A stretch of DNA of 53,920 bases from assembly GCA_022264855.1 (NCBI GenBank), contig JABYQU010000092.1, forward strand, positions 1 through 53,920. The letters run 5' to 3'. Below the pieces are notes generated by a model. The model did not search any database and was not told where the DNA came from. It saw nothing but the letters and a program-made list of their open reading frames with translations. Made by a program: the position numbers and the translations under genes. Source of the DNA: Lenzites betulinus. Taxonomy: Eukaryota > Basidiomycota > Agaricomycetes > Polyporales > Polyporaceae. Positions 1 to 10,539 of the stretch are shown here, in pieces (positions within the stretch are counted from its first letter, which is position 1; the number at the start of each line of letters is the position of its first letter).

Positions 1-52
1 TGTGTGTCGACACGGTGGAGGACTTCGAGAACGTCCGGGCCATGGCGGTAGA

Positions 53-375
53 GTATACAACAGTTGTTGCAACATTCTAGGTGTAATAAATAGCGGTAGT
101 TGCAACTTCGGTGGTTTAAGGCCAAATAGGCGCCGTTCGGCACAGCCACTGACGCGCGAGACGAGGGCGCCTATCTGCAGTTGCAGTCACGGCGAGGTGG
201 GCGTCTATTGTAGTTGCAGCCACGAAAAGAACACGCAGCCAGCGGAATTGAACACCGGACCTGCTGCAAAAGCCTAAGTAAGAGTGATACACATAAACCA
301 CTCAGCCACAGGGCTGTACAAATGTTAGGGCTGTCCACGGTACTAGTTCTGATACATTTTCCCAGCTACTAATGA
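53..375 (+). repeat. Left arm of the long inverted repeat
   Basis: This arm is the reverse complement of 578-898. The outer ~310 bp differ at only a position or two (for example cagttgttgc against cagttattgc). Weaker similarity runs inward to about position 420. Confidence 0.85.
244..308 (-). promoter_or_regulatory. tRNA-like internal pol III promoter, left arm
   Basis: This is the mirror image of the right-arm boxes: the A box lies at 298-308 and the B box at 244-254, both on the minus strand. The two arms would therefore be read outward, away from the centre of the element. Confidence 0.5.
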
Positions 376-449
376 CACCCCCAGTTACTCTAAGTCCTCA
401 CGCAGCGCCAAGCTTCAGCAAGATGTCGGATTCCAGTGATAGAAATGGA

Positions 450-460
450 CCACTCGGCCA
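450..460 (-). promoter_or_regulatory. Third tRNA-like A box in the element centre
   Basis: The minus strand reads TGGCCGAGTGG, a perfect A box of tRNA-Ser/Leu type. The bases upstream resemble the arm head (tgtacagttctg against tgtacagccctg). No good B box follows, so this is a diverged partial copy. Confidence 0.4.
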
Positions 461-577
461 CAGAACTGTACACCCTATAGGAGTATATATGGTACTAGTG
501 TTCATCCATTCCTTTGGCTACTAACAGCATTATAAGTCCTTATGCAGCACCAAGATCCGGTAAGGACTTGGAGTACC

Positions 578-898
578 ATTAGTAGCTGCAGAAATGTATC
601 AGAACTAGTACCGTGGACAGCCCTAACATTTGTACAGCCCTGTGGCTGAGTGGTTTATGTGTATCACTCTTACTTAGGCTTTTGCAGCAGGTCCGGTGTT
701 CAATTCCGCTGGCTGCGTGTTCTTTTCGTGGCTGCAACTACAATAGACGCCCACCTCGCCGTGACTGCAACTGCAGATAGGCGCCCTCGTCTCGCGCGTC
801 AGTGGCTGTGCCGAACGGCGCCTATTTGGCCTTAAACCACCGAAGTTGCAACTACCGCTATTTATTACACCTAGAATGTTGCAATAACTGTTGTATAC
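578..898 (-). repeat. Right arm of the long inverted repeat
   Basis: This arm mirrors 53-375. The roughly 200-bp spacer between the arms contains further diverged repeats of the same head sequence: 'cactcggccacagaactgtac' is related to 'cactcagccacagggctgtac'. Confidence 0.85.
643..707 (+). promoter_or_regulatory. tRNA-like internal pol III promoter (A and B boxes), right arm
   Basis: TGGCTGAGTGG at 643-653 matches the A-box consensus exactly. TGTTCAATTCC at 697-707 differs from the B-box consensus at two positions. The spacing of about 44 bp is suitable for pol III. The surrounding bases do not fold into a clean tRNA, so this looks like a tRNA-derived head and not a working tRNA gene. Confidence 0.5.
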
Positions 899-997
899 AA
901 CTCGGAGGGCGGTCGTTGGGTGACCCGTACCATCCTGTCTTTGTGGCCGAGCTGGGCCTGGATTGGCTCAAAGAGTGCGGCGCGTAAAACCTCATGA

Positions 998-3050
998 TCT
1001 GCTTTCGAATTTCCTGCTTTCATGCTCACTGTGTATAGCTATCTATGCGTGCTTTTGGAATGTATCCGCCTCCCCATTCAAATTTTGAGCCCTGCAGCTC
1101 GCAAGCTGTACCTACCTAGCAGCAGACTCGCTCCGAGAGAGTTAACGCCATGACTTCTGCAGCCCGCCCGAGTTGACTGAATAGAGACATTTTAAGCCTC
1201 ACGGCACCTGACCTGCGCGTCGTGGACTCCTAAACGGTTCAGCGGGTGAGACAGTCTACGTTAAACGTCGTGGAAGCCGGCGAACAGTAACTGAGGAAGT
1301 GTTCAGAGTCGTAGTTCAGATCTCAGACCGCGTCGCGGCGCCAAACCGTCGATCACGCGATTTACCTCGTATACGACATCAGCAAAACCGCTTTTTGCGC
1401 CCAATTCCTTCTAAGTGCTTGCAAGTGCTCGGAATTCGCGGGATCGCTTCCATTATGAGGGCAGAGTTTACGGGCTTTCCTTCGGTATTGGGGATTCACT
1501 GGAAATTACTGGGAGCGCTCCCAAACCACACGAGCACTCATGCTGTTTGCGGGCAATTATGTAGTTTGCGAGCACACGGAAGCACATCCATGCGAACCCG
1601 GCAATATGTATTAAAAAAAGAAATCATATTCCCATTCGAGCGACCAGTAATAGTCGCTCGAACAAGAGCCAGAATCAATGCAAAACGGTGTGTCATTCCA
1701 GGGTGCTAGTACTAGTACAGAGTATGCTCATCGAACACATAGTAAAGTTCTTACATGCATGATGACGATGAGGGCACGATGCATGTCTAAGGGTCGGGAA
1801 TACTGCACAGATAAGCGGGTTTGAAATTTGAGGACTTGGCTAGGGAAATAACAAAACATTGAGCAAACGGTGCACTCGGCTGGAACAGAGCATACATACC
1901 TAGATTGTGCTTCTCTGCATCGACGCTGAAAATAGTACGTCAGAGGTCTGTGCGATGATTCGTACAGACTAAATGCGGACTTACCGCGATCCTAGATGTG
2001 AAGCGAAATGGTTAGTCTTTTCCTCGCGAGTTAGCTGCTGAAATTTAAACACACGGTGGAACTCCACATACTCACAAAACGTAGCGCGGCACAAAGCAAG
2101 ATTAGTACTCAAATACACACAGATGAGTCGACTTGTCGTTGCTAAGCAATGGCGAAAGACTTACCTGGCCACTGGGACGCGGGAGGAGGGAGGAGAGGAT
2201 ATGGGCCAGAGAAGAGAGGTCACCCAGCGGGGGATGGAAAGGGGAAGAGGGAGAGAGGCGATAGAGGGAAGAAGAGAAAACGGGCGACTTAAATGGGGCG
2301 TAGAAAAGAAGCGTGACGGTGCGGCAGTGGGATAACTGACGTCAGTACCAATTCACGGCCCAAAAAGGGTTGAGTATCGCTCAGTTTGAACGCTGCTGGT
2401 ACTCGTTGGGGCAACGTGATATGTGAGAGGGTGGAGTATACTGAGTGTGTATCCGCTTGCAAACGACAGGAGAGCTTCGGTAGGTTGGGAGTGCTCAGAA
2501 GCGCTTGGAAGCGCTTGCCTTCGGCGTGCGGGCGCCAAATCCTTGGGCGTGTCGTGCGGTTTCGCTGATGGAGCATCCATGATGCGCGTTAGCCTTCTAA
2601 GTGAGGCCTTGAGGCCTCGAGGATCCCCGATCGTCACTTGAACCGTACGGCGGACTATCGACTCAATCATACCAGCGTCGTGGCCCGCCCCTCAGGCGAA
2701 TCACCTCGCCTCACCGGCACCCCTCAAGGCCTCAATCTTTGTCATCATATCACTTGGTACTTTCAAGCAAGTGCAGTCCGTTACCTTCTGTGTCTGACGC
2801 CCGCGGCGTGAAACTCCCGTACGTCAATAGATCTATAGAAGCCTCGTGCTTGCGACGTAGTACCGATGGGCCGAACTACTGCTATCTAGAATTCGAAGCG
2901 TCCGGGTCGGGGTCAACGAGAATACGCCCAAGAGTCACTCTCGCGTTTCTTGTGCCATTAGCCTAGCAAGGTGAGGGCGCTTGCCGGGAGCTTGTCACGA
3001 GCAACGCGTTTGGAACTCAATCGTCCAGAGCGCTAGTTCATCGTTGGTAG
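998..3050. other. Gene-poor stretch
   Basis: The first ~120 bp are the 3' flank of the kinase-like copy K0. A three-exon minus-strand relic may lie at 1787-2037. Bases 2160-2300 are strongly purine-rich on the plus strand (pyrimidine-rich on the minus), as in some fungal promoters and leaders. The last ~80 bp before 3051 match sequence found upstream of other kinase-like copies. The remaining open frames show no recognisable domain or codon pattern. Confidence 0.5.
1787..2037 (-). pseudogene. Possible three-exon gene relic, unknown product
   Basis: Three short blocks at 1985-2037, 1900-1925 and 1787-1839 have good splice signals between them: GTAAGT to TTTTCAG, then GTATGT to TTCCCTAG. Joined, they give a continuous 43-codon frame ending at TAG (1787-1789). 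It reads like a real protein fragment (LTREEKTNHF, SHLGSRVDAEKHNLAKSS, FKPAYLCSIPDP). No ATG in frame is visible upstream, although a pyrimidine-rich leader with a possible donor (gtggccag|gtaagt) lies near 2165. I do not recognise the family. It could be a decayed gene or a chance frame, since about one in eight such joins would stay open by luck. Confidence 0.25.
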
Positions 3051-4243
3051 ATGGCCTTCGAAGTCGCACCATCAACGCGCGCGAACGACCTTGTTCACAA
3101 GTCAACCGATTCTAACCCACCTTGGTATGTCGCATCTCCCCACTGGGGCGGTATCGACCCTGGAGGAATCCCAGACCGCCTACTGCGTCATCCAGAGTTA
3201 CATGAACGGGGCCTGGTGCCTTTCATTCCTGCTAAACCTGTAAGAACTCGGTGTAACGTCTGGCATTACCGTGGTGACACTGATTCAATTACTTGCTGAT
3301 AGGGCGTCGTCTTCAGCACTACCCCTTTCGTAGAGCCAATCTTCATCATCAAGATTCTCAATACAGAACGAGAAGAATACGATATTTACAAGCGGCTGCT
3401 ATCAGACGAAAACCAACGTCCCAATAACCACACGCTCCCTTCCGAGTTGACGCGAACAGGGCACCCATTGCTCATAATGCCGAAGATTCAGAACGCGCGC
3501 TGGATATATTTTGCAGACTGGCCCCCTCATATTGTGATGGATATCATATTCCAACTGGTCGAGGTCCGTGACACAACTTGAACGCCATCCTTACCGGGCA
3601 CTGGCATGTCCAACATCTGACCCAACGGTCGTGACTTAACACAGGGCATGGAATTTCTACACAGCCTCCATATTGTACACATGGTACGTCCGTCGAATCA
3701 CTAGGTGGAGCCTCCTTTTAAACGCGTAGTCATAGGATATGTGCCGGATGAATGTTATGGCGAGCCTACCCCAGGATGCGGAAGCGCACGAGAACATCAT
3801 CGCCCACAGACTTTACATTATTGACTTCGACTCCTCAAAACAGTTCGCGCTAGGCCCCGGCGTACAGTCAGCCGTGGTACTCCCGGAAACACAGACAGAG
3901 AAACCGGACGGGCTGCAGCTTCTCGATCCCTATTCCTGGGATGTGTATTGTGTGGGACACACATTGGAGCGTCTCTTCAAGGTGAGTTACCGCTAGTACC
4001 AAGCGCCTCGTATCGGACTCACCGGAGATATTGCAGCAATACACCGAGGGTACGAAGCAGCGACTCCCCTGGACTGCCGAAAGGTATATCAAGTGGCTGA
4101 TTGGGAGCGAACGAGGTTGCACTGGGGTGTGCCGGTGTCGTCCAACGGCGCGTACCGCCCTGCGAGTCATCAAGGTTCTCGTACGCGTTGTCGACATTAT
4201 GGAGAATTGTTGTTGGATGGCTCGTGTCGTCGTGCGTTTGTGA
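3051..4243 (+). CDS. Small kinase-like protein, copy K1 (subfamily A)
   Basis: Five exons encode a degenerate protein-kinase fold. Exon 1 carries NPPWYV and GGIPDRLLRHPEL. Exon 2 has IFIIKILNTERE, where the Lys fits the VAIK lysine, then IYKRLL and TGHPLLIMP, a hinge-like strand. Exon 3 ends HSLHIVHM and exon 4 opens DMCRMNVM, so the catalytic loop reads HMDxCxxNV with HxD and Asn kept. Exon 4 also has YIIDFDSSKQF, with DFD in place of DFG, and DPYSWDVYCVG, which resembles the APE/helix-F region. No GxGxxG loop is visible. The usual start (MSTD in K3-K5) has lost its ATG here, so the first Met lies upstream in MAFEVAP. The frame stops at TGA (4241-4243), where subfamily B has TGG. Substrate and activity are unknown. 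Confidence 0.7.
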
Positions 4244-4556
4244 CCGAGGTGCGCCTGGACTAACTGGAGGGATACGACGTGTAAAACTCCATGATTTGTT
4301 TCCGGATTTCCTACTTTTTTGCTTACTGTCTGTACTAGTACCAACCAAGTATCTATGTGTGCTTTCGTCTCGTGGCTCTCGCCGCATGTACTTCTGTGGT
4401 GAGCCTTATTATAATGTCTTTGGCCGCGTGTTCCGACGCCTACTGGATTAAGATGTGTTCGGATCTCATCGCCGGACCTAAGTAGTAGGTTGCGAAGGCA
4501 TGCACTGCAGGACGTGCTAGCCATGTAAGTAAACCCGACTCGAATAGGAATTTTCT

Positions 4557-5815
4557 ATGGATCAGCCAGCGGGGCCCGATCAAACGAGCGGCATGCCAAT
4601 TCCAAACCACTACTTATCGTCCACCACGATGTCAGCCGCGGCGGGCACCAACCCGCCCTGGTATGTCACCTCTCCGGATGGCAGCTTTGACCCCGGAGGA
4701 ATACCCGACCGTCTATTGCATCACCCGGAGCTACAGGGACGGGGAATGGTACCCACCTGCCCTATCATCCCGGTAGGACATCCTTCTTTACCCTCACTGG
4801 CACTTATACAGTGAATTAATGGCTGCCAACCGTAGGGTGTCGTGTTTACCACTTGGCCTCTCACAAAGCCAATTTTCGTTATCAAGGTTCTCAACACGGA
4901 GCGCGAAGAACTTGCGATCTACAAGCGGCTGCGTAGCGATATGATGAAGCGGTCCAACAACCACACCATTCCCTTCGAACTGACGCGAACAGGCCACCCA
5001 CTACTAATAATGCCCTACGTCGATAGCATAGTATCGATACATCAGGGTAAATGTTCTCCCCAAAACACCGTGAATTTCATACTGCAGTTCGTAGAGGTTC
5101 GTGACGCCACAGCACCTATAGCGACATGCCTCAGCTCAACGGTCGTGACCAGGGCATAGACTATCTGCATAGTCTGCACATCGTTCACATGGTACGTATA
5201 TCGACTCACAGAGTGGAATTCTTCTGAATAATCATGAACATACGATCGTGTAGGATATATGCCTGATGAATGTCATGGCCGGACAGGAGCACAGCACAGC
5301 ACCCTTGCACCAGGACGTGATCAAAAACAGACTTTACATCATCGATTTCGACTCGTCAAAGCAGTTCACGCTGGGCCCGGGTGTGCAGCCAGCCATCACC
5401 CTCCCCGAAACCCAGACGGCCAAACCGAACGGCTTGGAGCTTCTCGACCCCTATTCCTGGGATGTGTATTGTATAGGGCGCACGTTGGAGGGAATTATAA
5501 AGGTATGACACGCCGCATCAGTCCAACTGTGGCACGAGTTTGTTCTCACCAACGCAATATTAGTACCACTTTGAGCGCAGGAACGAAAGGCCGCCGTGGA
5601 TTGTTAAACAGTATATCCAGTGGCTGATAGGAAACGAACGAGGATGCCCTGGAGTGTGCGGCTGTCGCCCAACGGCGCGTACCGCCCTGCGAGTCGTCAA
5701 GCTCCTCGTACGCGTCGTTGACGTCATGGAGAATTGTCGTTGGGTGGCCCGTACCATCTTGCGTTTGTGGCCGAGCTGGATCAAGTGGAAGGATGCGACG
5801 CGTAAAACCTTATGA
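4557..5815 (+). CDS. Small kinase-like protein, copy K2 (subfamily B, full-length)
   Basis: This is the most complete plus-strand copy, with five exons and intact splice sites. It has a longer N-terminus (MDQPAGPDQT... NPPWYVTSP) than the other copies. Motifs in order: IFVIKVLNTEREE (candidate VAIK Lys), IYKRLRSD, TGHPLLIMPYVDS, HSLHIVHM|DICLMNVM (HxD...N catalytic loop split by an intron), RLYIIDFDSSKQF (DFD) and DPYSWDVYCIGRTLEG. The last exon reads through the TGG codon that is TGA in subfamily A and ends DATRKTL. The insert QEHSTAPLHQDV before the DFD motif is shared with K4 and absent from K1, K3 and K5. The gene converges on the beta-glucosidase gene, with 224 bp between stops. It may be an active or a pseudo-kinase. 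Confidence 0.7.
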
Positions 5816-6039
5816 TCTGATTTTGGATTCCTGCTTTTATGCTTACTGTCTACGATTGCTATCTGTGCGTGCTTTGATATATTCGTCTCGCCGTATCAGC
5901 ATGGAACTTTGATGCTCATGAGCTACACCTACGAGCAGCAGTCTCCGTATTACTTCTACCACCTACAACTCGCAATATCCCGCACGCGTTGAATAGAATA
6001 TATGATTCTACGAGACATACACGGCTCGATCCCGACTAT

Positions 6040-9000
6040 CTAGTTGGTAATCGAGCCCTTCAAGCGCAGGTCTCTGCTGCTCGCGCCGACAGAAATGCCC
6101 GTCTCGCCCTTTGAAATCTGCCAGCTCTGCGACGGGACGTCCCACACGGAGAAGTCGAGGCGGGAGAGCGAGAGCGAGACCGTCGTGGACTCTCCTGGGG
6201 CGAGGAAGATACTGTCGAACTCCTTTAGGTTGAACGGCGCGGACTTGGCGGACGCTGGGGGCGATGTGTACAGTTGCGGAATCTTCGGAGACCATGTTAA
6301 TTTTCAACGACGTAAGACTCAGGTGCTCGAACGAGCTTACCTCTGTTCCGGCGACAGTTCCGTTGTTGGTGACGGTGAAGGTGACGGTCACCACGGAGTC
6401 GTGCAACCTTTGAGAGCAAGCGTTCAGTCAAGATCGTGAATGGCGCAGCTGCACACTGACCAAGGATCGAGGGCCGCGCCAGGTCCAAGAGGCTGACGAG
6501 TACCGCCAGAAGTAGAGCCAGTGATCTTCAAGTTTGAGTAGTCGAACGTCGTGTATGAGAGCCCAAAGCCAAACTCGAAGCGCGGAGCAATGTTGGCCTT
6601 CAAGCCGGCCGTCAGCTTCAAGCGACTCTAGAAAGGTACGTGCGTAGAACACGTACTGAGTCGAAGTGGCGGTAGTCTATGAAGAGACCCTCGTTGTACG
6701 GGATCTGCACGATGCCGGAGCCCGTGTAGATGATCTGCGCTGAGTAGTCGGTGATGCTCTTGCCGATGGTGAACGGGAGTCGCCCGCTGCAGTTAGGCAT
6801 GGTCAAATACGAGGTTCATCCGAAGACAGCAATGACTGACCTCGGGTTGACCGCGCCGTAGAGAACATCTACCAGGGCGTTTCCTGCCTCCTGTCCAGGG
6901 AGACCGCTCCAAACCTAATTCGCACTGATCAGAAGGGGAAGGTAATGCAATTACATTGATAGCGCCCATACCAGTGCCGTCACTTGAGCCAAAGATCAGT
7001 ATGTCATAGATGCGTTCAAACTCTACACAACATACCATTGGGATGGTTGATCCACTGCTCGACATTGATGGGTCCAACACTGTTGACCACCACGATGGTG
7101 TTCTTGTTGACGCCCGCAACCTGTTTCACGAGTGCATCCTGTAGGAAGTCATGTTATATGGGGATTGTGGCGTCAGACGAGAACGAGACGTACGCCATTG
7201 TGCCATGCGCTGAGGTCATTACGGTCTCCGGCATTGTTCTCTACGGTCAGGTAGCCCTCGCTGGACGGGTCCAGTTATATGATTGAGTAATTTGTGGAGC
7301 ACCGCGACTCACCCGCTGTCAGCAGTGATGAACACGAACGCGACGTCCTTGCCCGTGGCGGCTGACGCAGCCCCATTCAGGTCTGTATCGCTGAGAGAGG
7401 ATGTGACAGTTGTGCCGTCAGTCTTCGCTCGTGCAGTGATGGCGTCGACAGGCTGAAAACGATGATGAGTTAGACTTGCCATAATCCAGGATTCCGTGCC
7501 ATACTCACCGCGACCAGGTACGGGAAGTCATCCGTGCTGTGGATATGAATTATAGTACTTCTGGGATAGATGGAAACGGACAACAAACCTACCCGCTTCC
7601 CCAGCCCATAGCGAGAACACCGTCATCACCGGAGCGGTCGGAGTATCCGTTGGGACCCTTTGAGGAGTTCGTAGCACCATTACCGACAACGGCGATAGTC
7701 TTCGGTGCCTTAAGGGGAAGAACGCTGCCAGTGTTCTTGAGGAGCACAGTGGATGCTGCGCCAATGGTCCGGATCAAGCTGCGGACGGGGTTGGTCAGAG
7801 GTTGTGAATTGGGCAAAACTGAAGGAACGAACTTCTTGTGGTCTGCCTGGACGTCGATATGAGAGCCTTGTCCAGTGTTCCAGGAGTTGAAGTTGACCGC
7901 CGGGAAGCCGGAGTCCTGGCCCAAGAGGTACCTACACAGTCATTTAGTCGACATAACGGGCCACGTCAAGCTATAGCTGCAACACACCATGCAGCGAGAA
8001 TGCGGGTTGCCATGTCCTGGGATAAGGTAATCAAACTTCGCCCAGAGCACGAGAATTCACGCCACCTACATCGATACGGGCTTCGGAGACCTGTCCACTT
8101 TGGACGGAGTTCACGAGGTTCTGCCCGAAATATGTTTGTCCGGACCCGAGAGCGGTATCACCGGGCATGGTCATCTGTGGACAACAAATCAGCCTCCACG
8201 GTTGTTGATCATACCACCTTCGACAGTACGTACATCAAGTCCAGCGTTCACAGCTGGAGCACCAGAGTGTGTAGCCCACCAATCTGAACGGAAGATCAAC
8301 ACCACGATGACATGACACGCAGTGCAAGAACCAACCAGACATAACATCTGTAAGTCGATTTAGTCCTATGCTCTGCTCGCTTTCAATTGGAGTACTCACA
8401 TCCTTGGAACCCAAACTCTCCCTTCAAGAGGCCGTTGAGCGTCTTGTCGTTTTCGCAAGAGAAAGTTCCGTTGACTGTACTGTGTGTCAGCTACTTCAAG
8501 AACATTCCGAATAGAGACGTTTACTTTGGTCTAAAGATCACACCGTTTTAGCTCTGGTTTCCGGGAGAGCGCAACATGACTTACTGTAACTGCACATCAC
8601 CGAAGCAACGTTTGCTTGAACGCTGCGAAGGAACTACGAAGCTTTGAATAAATTGGTCTGGATCGTCACGGTCATGAGGATGTGTCTTACCGGGTAGGAG
8701 TACAGCTCGTGTTCCTGAGAATGTAACAGTATGAGCTGTTAGTGTGTTGAGAACTGATCACAGATTACTGACAGTTCGGTCGTCGACGATTGACGAGCTG
8801 CTGTCGCGGAAATGTTCTTGCTCGCTGCAGGAACATCAGCCTTAAGCCGTGGACGAACGAGTGGGGAACATACTTATTAATGTAGTGTTTGGCACAGGCC
8901 TGCACCCCGGAGGATTGAATACCAGTGATCGTCTCAAAGGCAAGCTCTCCGGACAAGAACGGGTCTCCACCTCCTCTGTGTAACGATTAGATTGGTCTCG

Positions 9001-10129
9001 AAGAACATGGAGCGAGACGGCTCACCCTTCCCAGTTGCGCCCAGCTGCGGGGGCACGCATCAAGTTCCTGTACCCGAGTCAGTCGCGTACAGTGACTGTC
9101 ACTGTTAGTCCTTACATCATGGGGCCCAGTGCAACGTGAACACCCTTGCCCTTGAATTCCGCGCCCATGGCAGCTCCGCGTTGTCTCATGAGGGTTCGGT
9201 TGAATCTGTTCATATAAGCTCGTGAACTTGTCCTTGAGTAGGTTATGATATCTTTAGACTTACGTAGCTGCGACGTTGATTTCGCTGTCATGATGTACCG
9301 TCACGAAGGGGGCCTCACGAAATAAGGTCTGCGCACTCACGGAGGGAACGCAGAAACCTTGTCTGCATAGCGCACGCCAACCGGACTATCTGGGACAGAC
9401 GAAACTTAGCCCGGTGGAATGCTCATCGGGGCACAGCAGCGACATACCTTGCAAGCACAAACCGCCAAAACCAGGGAGGGATGATATAGCAGGCGTGTTG
9501 CCGACGCAAGCACCTGACAGACAGCCCGTGTCATTGATACATCGTTATGAGGTATTACCGATTTGCTTACCCTTTTGCCATTGGACACCCGTTCCGAGGT
9601 TTACCTTGTCCGTCAAGGAAAGCTTCGCCACTGCGGCTTTCGCCTTTGGAAAAGTTTGTTAACAAACAACACACAAATCCGCATGACTGAGGATATACCT
9701 TCGAATATGCTGCAGCCCACTCGGGGGAGATGTTCGCTACACTCGTCTGAGCCGGGGAAGTTGGCGCAGTCGGTGTCGAAGAGGTTCCAGCGCTCGTCGT
9801 CGGCGACGAGGGTGCCGAAGTCGGCGGCGCAGACGCGGCACCAGGAAGGCATTGTGAGTAGTCTGTAGAATATTCGGTGAGTTGCCCTTCGCGCATACTG
9901 CGGCAGATCAGAACTTATCACGTACAGTCGTTTTGCTTCGTGCAGACGCTACCAGACACGCAGGTGGTTCCTCCGGTCCTGCATACTTAGAGACTTAGCA
10001 TGTTATAGACAACATGCTGTGCGAAGAGACTTGCCATCCCTGACCGCCACATTGCTGATAGACCGCCTGTTGCCCTAACGCCGAGCAGGTCAATAGAAGC
10101 AGCCAAACCGCGGTGAGCCTGATAGCCAT
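6040..10129 (-). CDS. Secreted GH3 beta-glucosidase with N-terminal CBM1
   Basis: The enzyme releases glucose from cellobiose and short beta-glucans outside the cell. Met (10127-10129) starts a signal peptide (RLTAVWLLLLTCSALG). A family-1 cellulose-binding module follows (YQQCGGQGW, TGGTTCVSGSVC, YYSQCLPG), then a Ser/Thr/Pro linker. The GH3 catalytic domain keeps LGPMM, AGRNWEGGGDPF, ACAKHYINNEQEH and SDWWATHSG, the last holding the nucleophile Asp. The second GH3 domain and a fibronectin-III-like end (FGFGLSYTTF, TEIPQLYTSPP) reach the stop at 6040-6042. Many short introns interrupt it. One in the CBM1 is GC-AG (9979-10034), and one exon is only 12 nt (8336-8347). All exons I joined stay in frame, so the gene looks intact. 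An N-terminal CBM1 on GH3 is known from white-rot fungi such as Phanerochaete Cel3A. Confidence 0.92.
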
Positions 10130-10175
10130 CGTGTCGTGCTCGGGTCGCTCGCGCACGGCATACCATACCCCGCCG

Positions 10176-10183
10176 CTTTTATA
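10176..10183 (-). promoter_or_regulatory. TATA box of the beta-glucosidase gene
   Basis: The minus strand reads TATAAAAG about 50 bp upstream of the ATG at 10129. This spacing suits a short fungal leader and supports that start codon. Confidence 0.6.
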
Positions 10184-10539
10184 GCTCATCCTTCAACAGT
10201 CATACCGTCCACCCGTGTCGAGCTGTGGCTGAACCTTGGACGCGGCTGACATTGTCCTGCACATCTTAGGCGAAGCGGAAAAGACGCGGATAATTGGCGG
10301 ACATCCTCGACGGCCTCGCAAAGGAAGCTTGTGCTCAGCCAAGGCCTGCGCCATTGTGACAGAAGCGACCCCGTCTGATTGTCGGGACTTGCGGGCGAAG
10401 GACACGTCGAGCACGCCAGCCGTGCGCGCGCCTCGCAGTCACGCGATACGGGGCACACCGTCGTCCACAGACAGCCCGGCTGAAAGCGCAACGATCCTGC
10501 TATTACTGTAAGTTATGGTAGTCCGGTGAGATAGTCATG
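10184..10539. other. Intergenic: beta-glucosidase promoter and sterol-binding gene 3' flank
   Basis: Both neighbours are on the minus strand. The right side is the 3' flank of the oxysterol-binding protein gene and the left side the upstream region of the beta-glucosidase. I see no convincing gene. Open frames here are GC-rich and featureless. Confidence 0.5.

Larger units (their letters stand above)
53..898. mobile_element. Palindromic fold-back element with tRNA-like pol III promoter boxes
   Basis: The two ends are reverse complements of each other. Bases 53-375 pair with 898-578 with almost no mismatch over the outer ~310 bp, and matching continues more weakly inward to about 420/540. The outer ends read TATACAACAGTT with only one or two differences, so a TA target duplication and a terminal inverted repeat starting CAACAGTT are possible. 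Each arm contains a perfect pol III A box (TGGCTGAGTGG, typical of tRNA-Ser/Leu) and a B-box-like TGTTCAATTCC about 44 bp downstream. A third A box (TGGCCGAGTGG) lies in the centre on the minus strand. No transposase is visible, so it would be non-autonomous. It could be two tRNA-derived SINE copies inserted head to head, or a fold-back MITE that captured a tRNA-like segment. The near-identity of the arms suggests a recent origin or gene conversion. Confidence 0.75.
1..997 (+). pseudogene. Remnant of a kinase-like gene (copy K0), split by a fold-back element
   Basis: Bases 899-997 read in frame as a C-terminal tail (RWVTRTILSLWPSW, ending SAARKTS and TGA at 995-997). This matches the tail of the intact copy K2 (RWVARTILRLWPSW, ending DATRKTL). 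The homology continues about 100 bp past the stop, through a shared stretch around 'ttcctgctttcatgct'. Bases 3-53 also stay open (VDTVEDFENVRAMAVE) and may be the preceding part of the same exon, because K2 has VVDVMEN at that point, but this left match is weak. An 846-bp palindromic element (53-898) separates the two parts, so the copy cannot make a normal protein. Its 5' half lies before the window. The tail type (TGG rather than TGA after the RTILxL stretch) places it in subfamily B with K2 and K4. Confidence 0.6.

Noticed and set aside
640..716. A functional tRNA-Ser/Leu gene
   Set aside because: The A box is perfect, but the T arm does not pair cleanly and no proper anticodon arm can be drawn.
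1299..1709. 136-codon plus-strand frame
   Set aside because: No domain, no codon bias, no start context, and it lies in a gene-poor stretch. A chance frame is likelier.
2123..2335. 70-codon Arg/Glu/Gly-rich frame
   Set aside because: It follows a purine-rich tract that would read as low-complexity in any frame. The tract looks more like a minus-strand leader.
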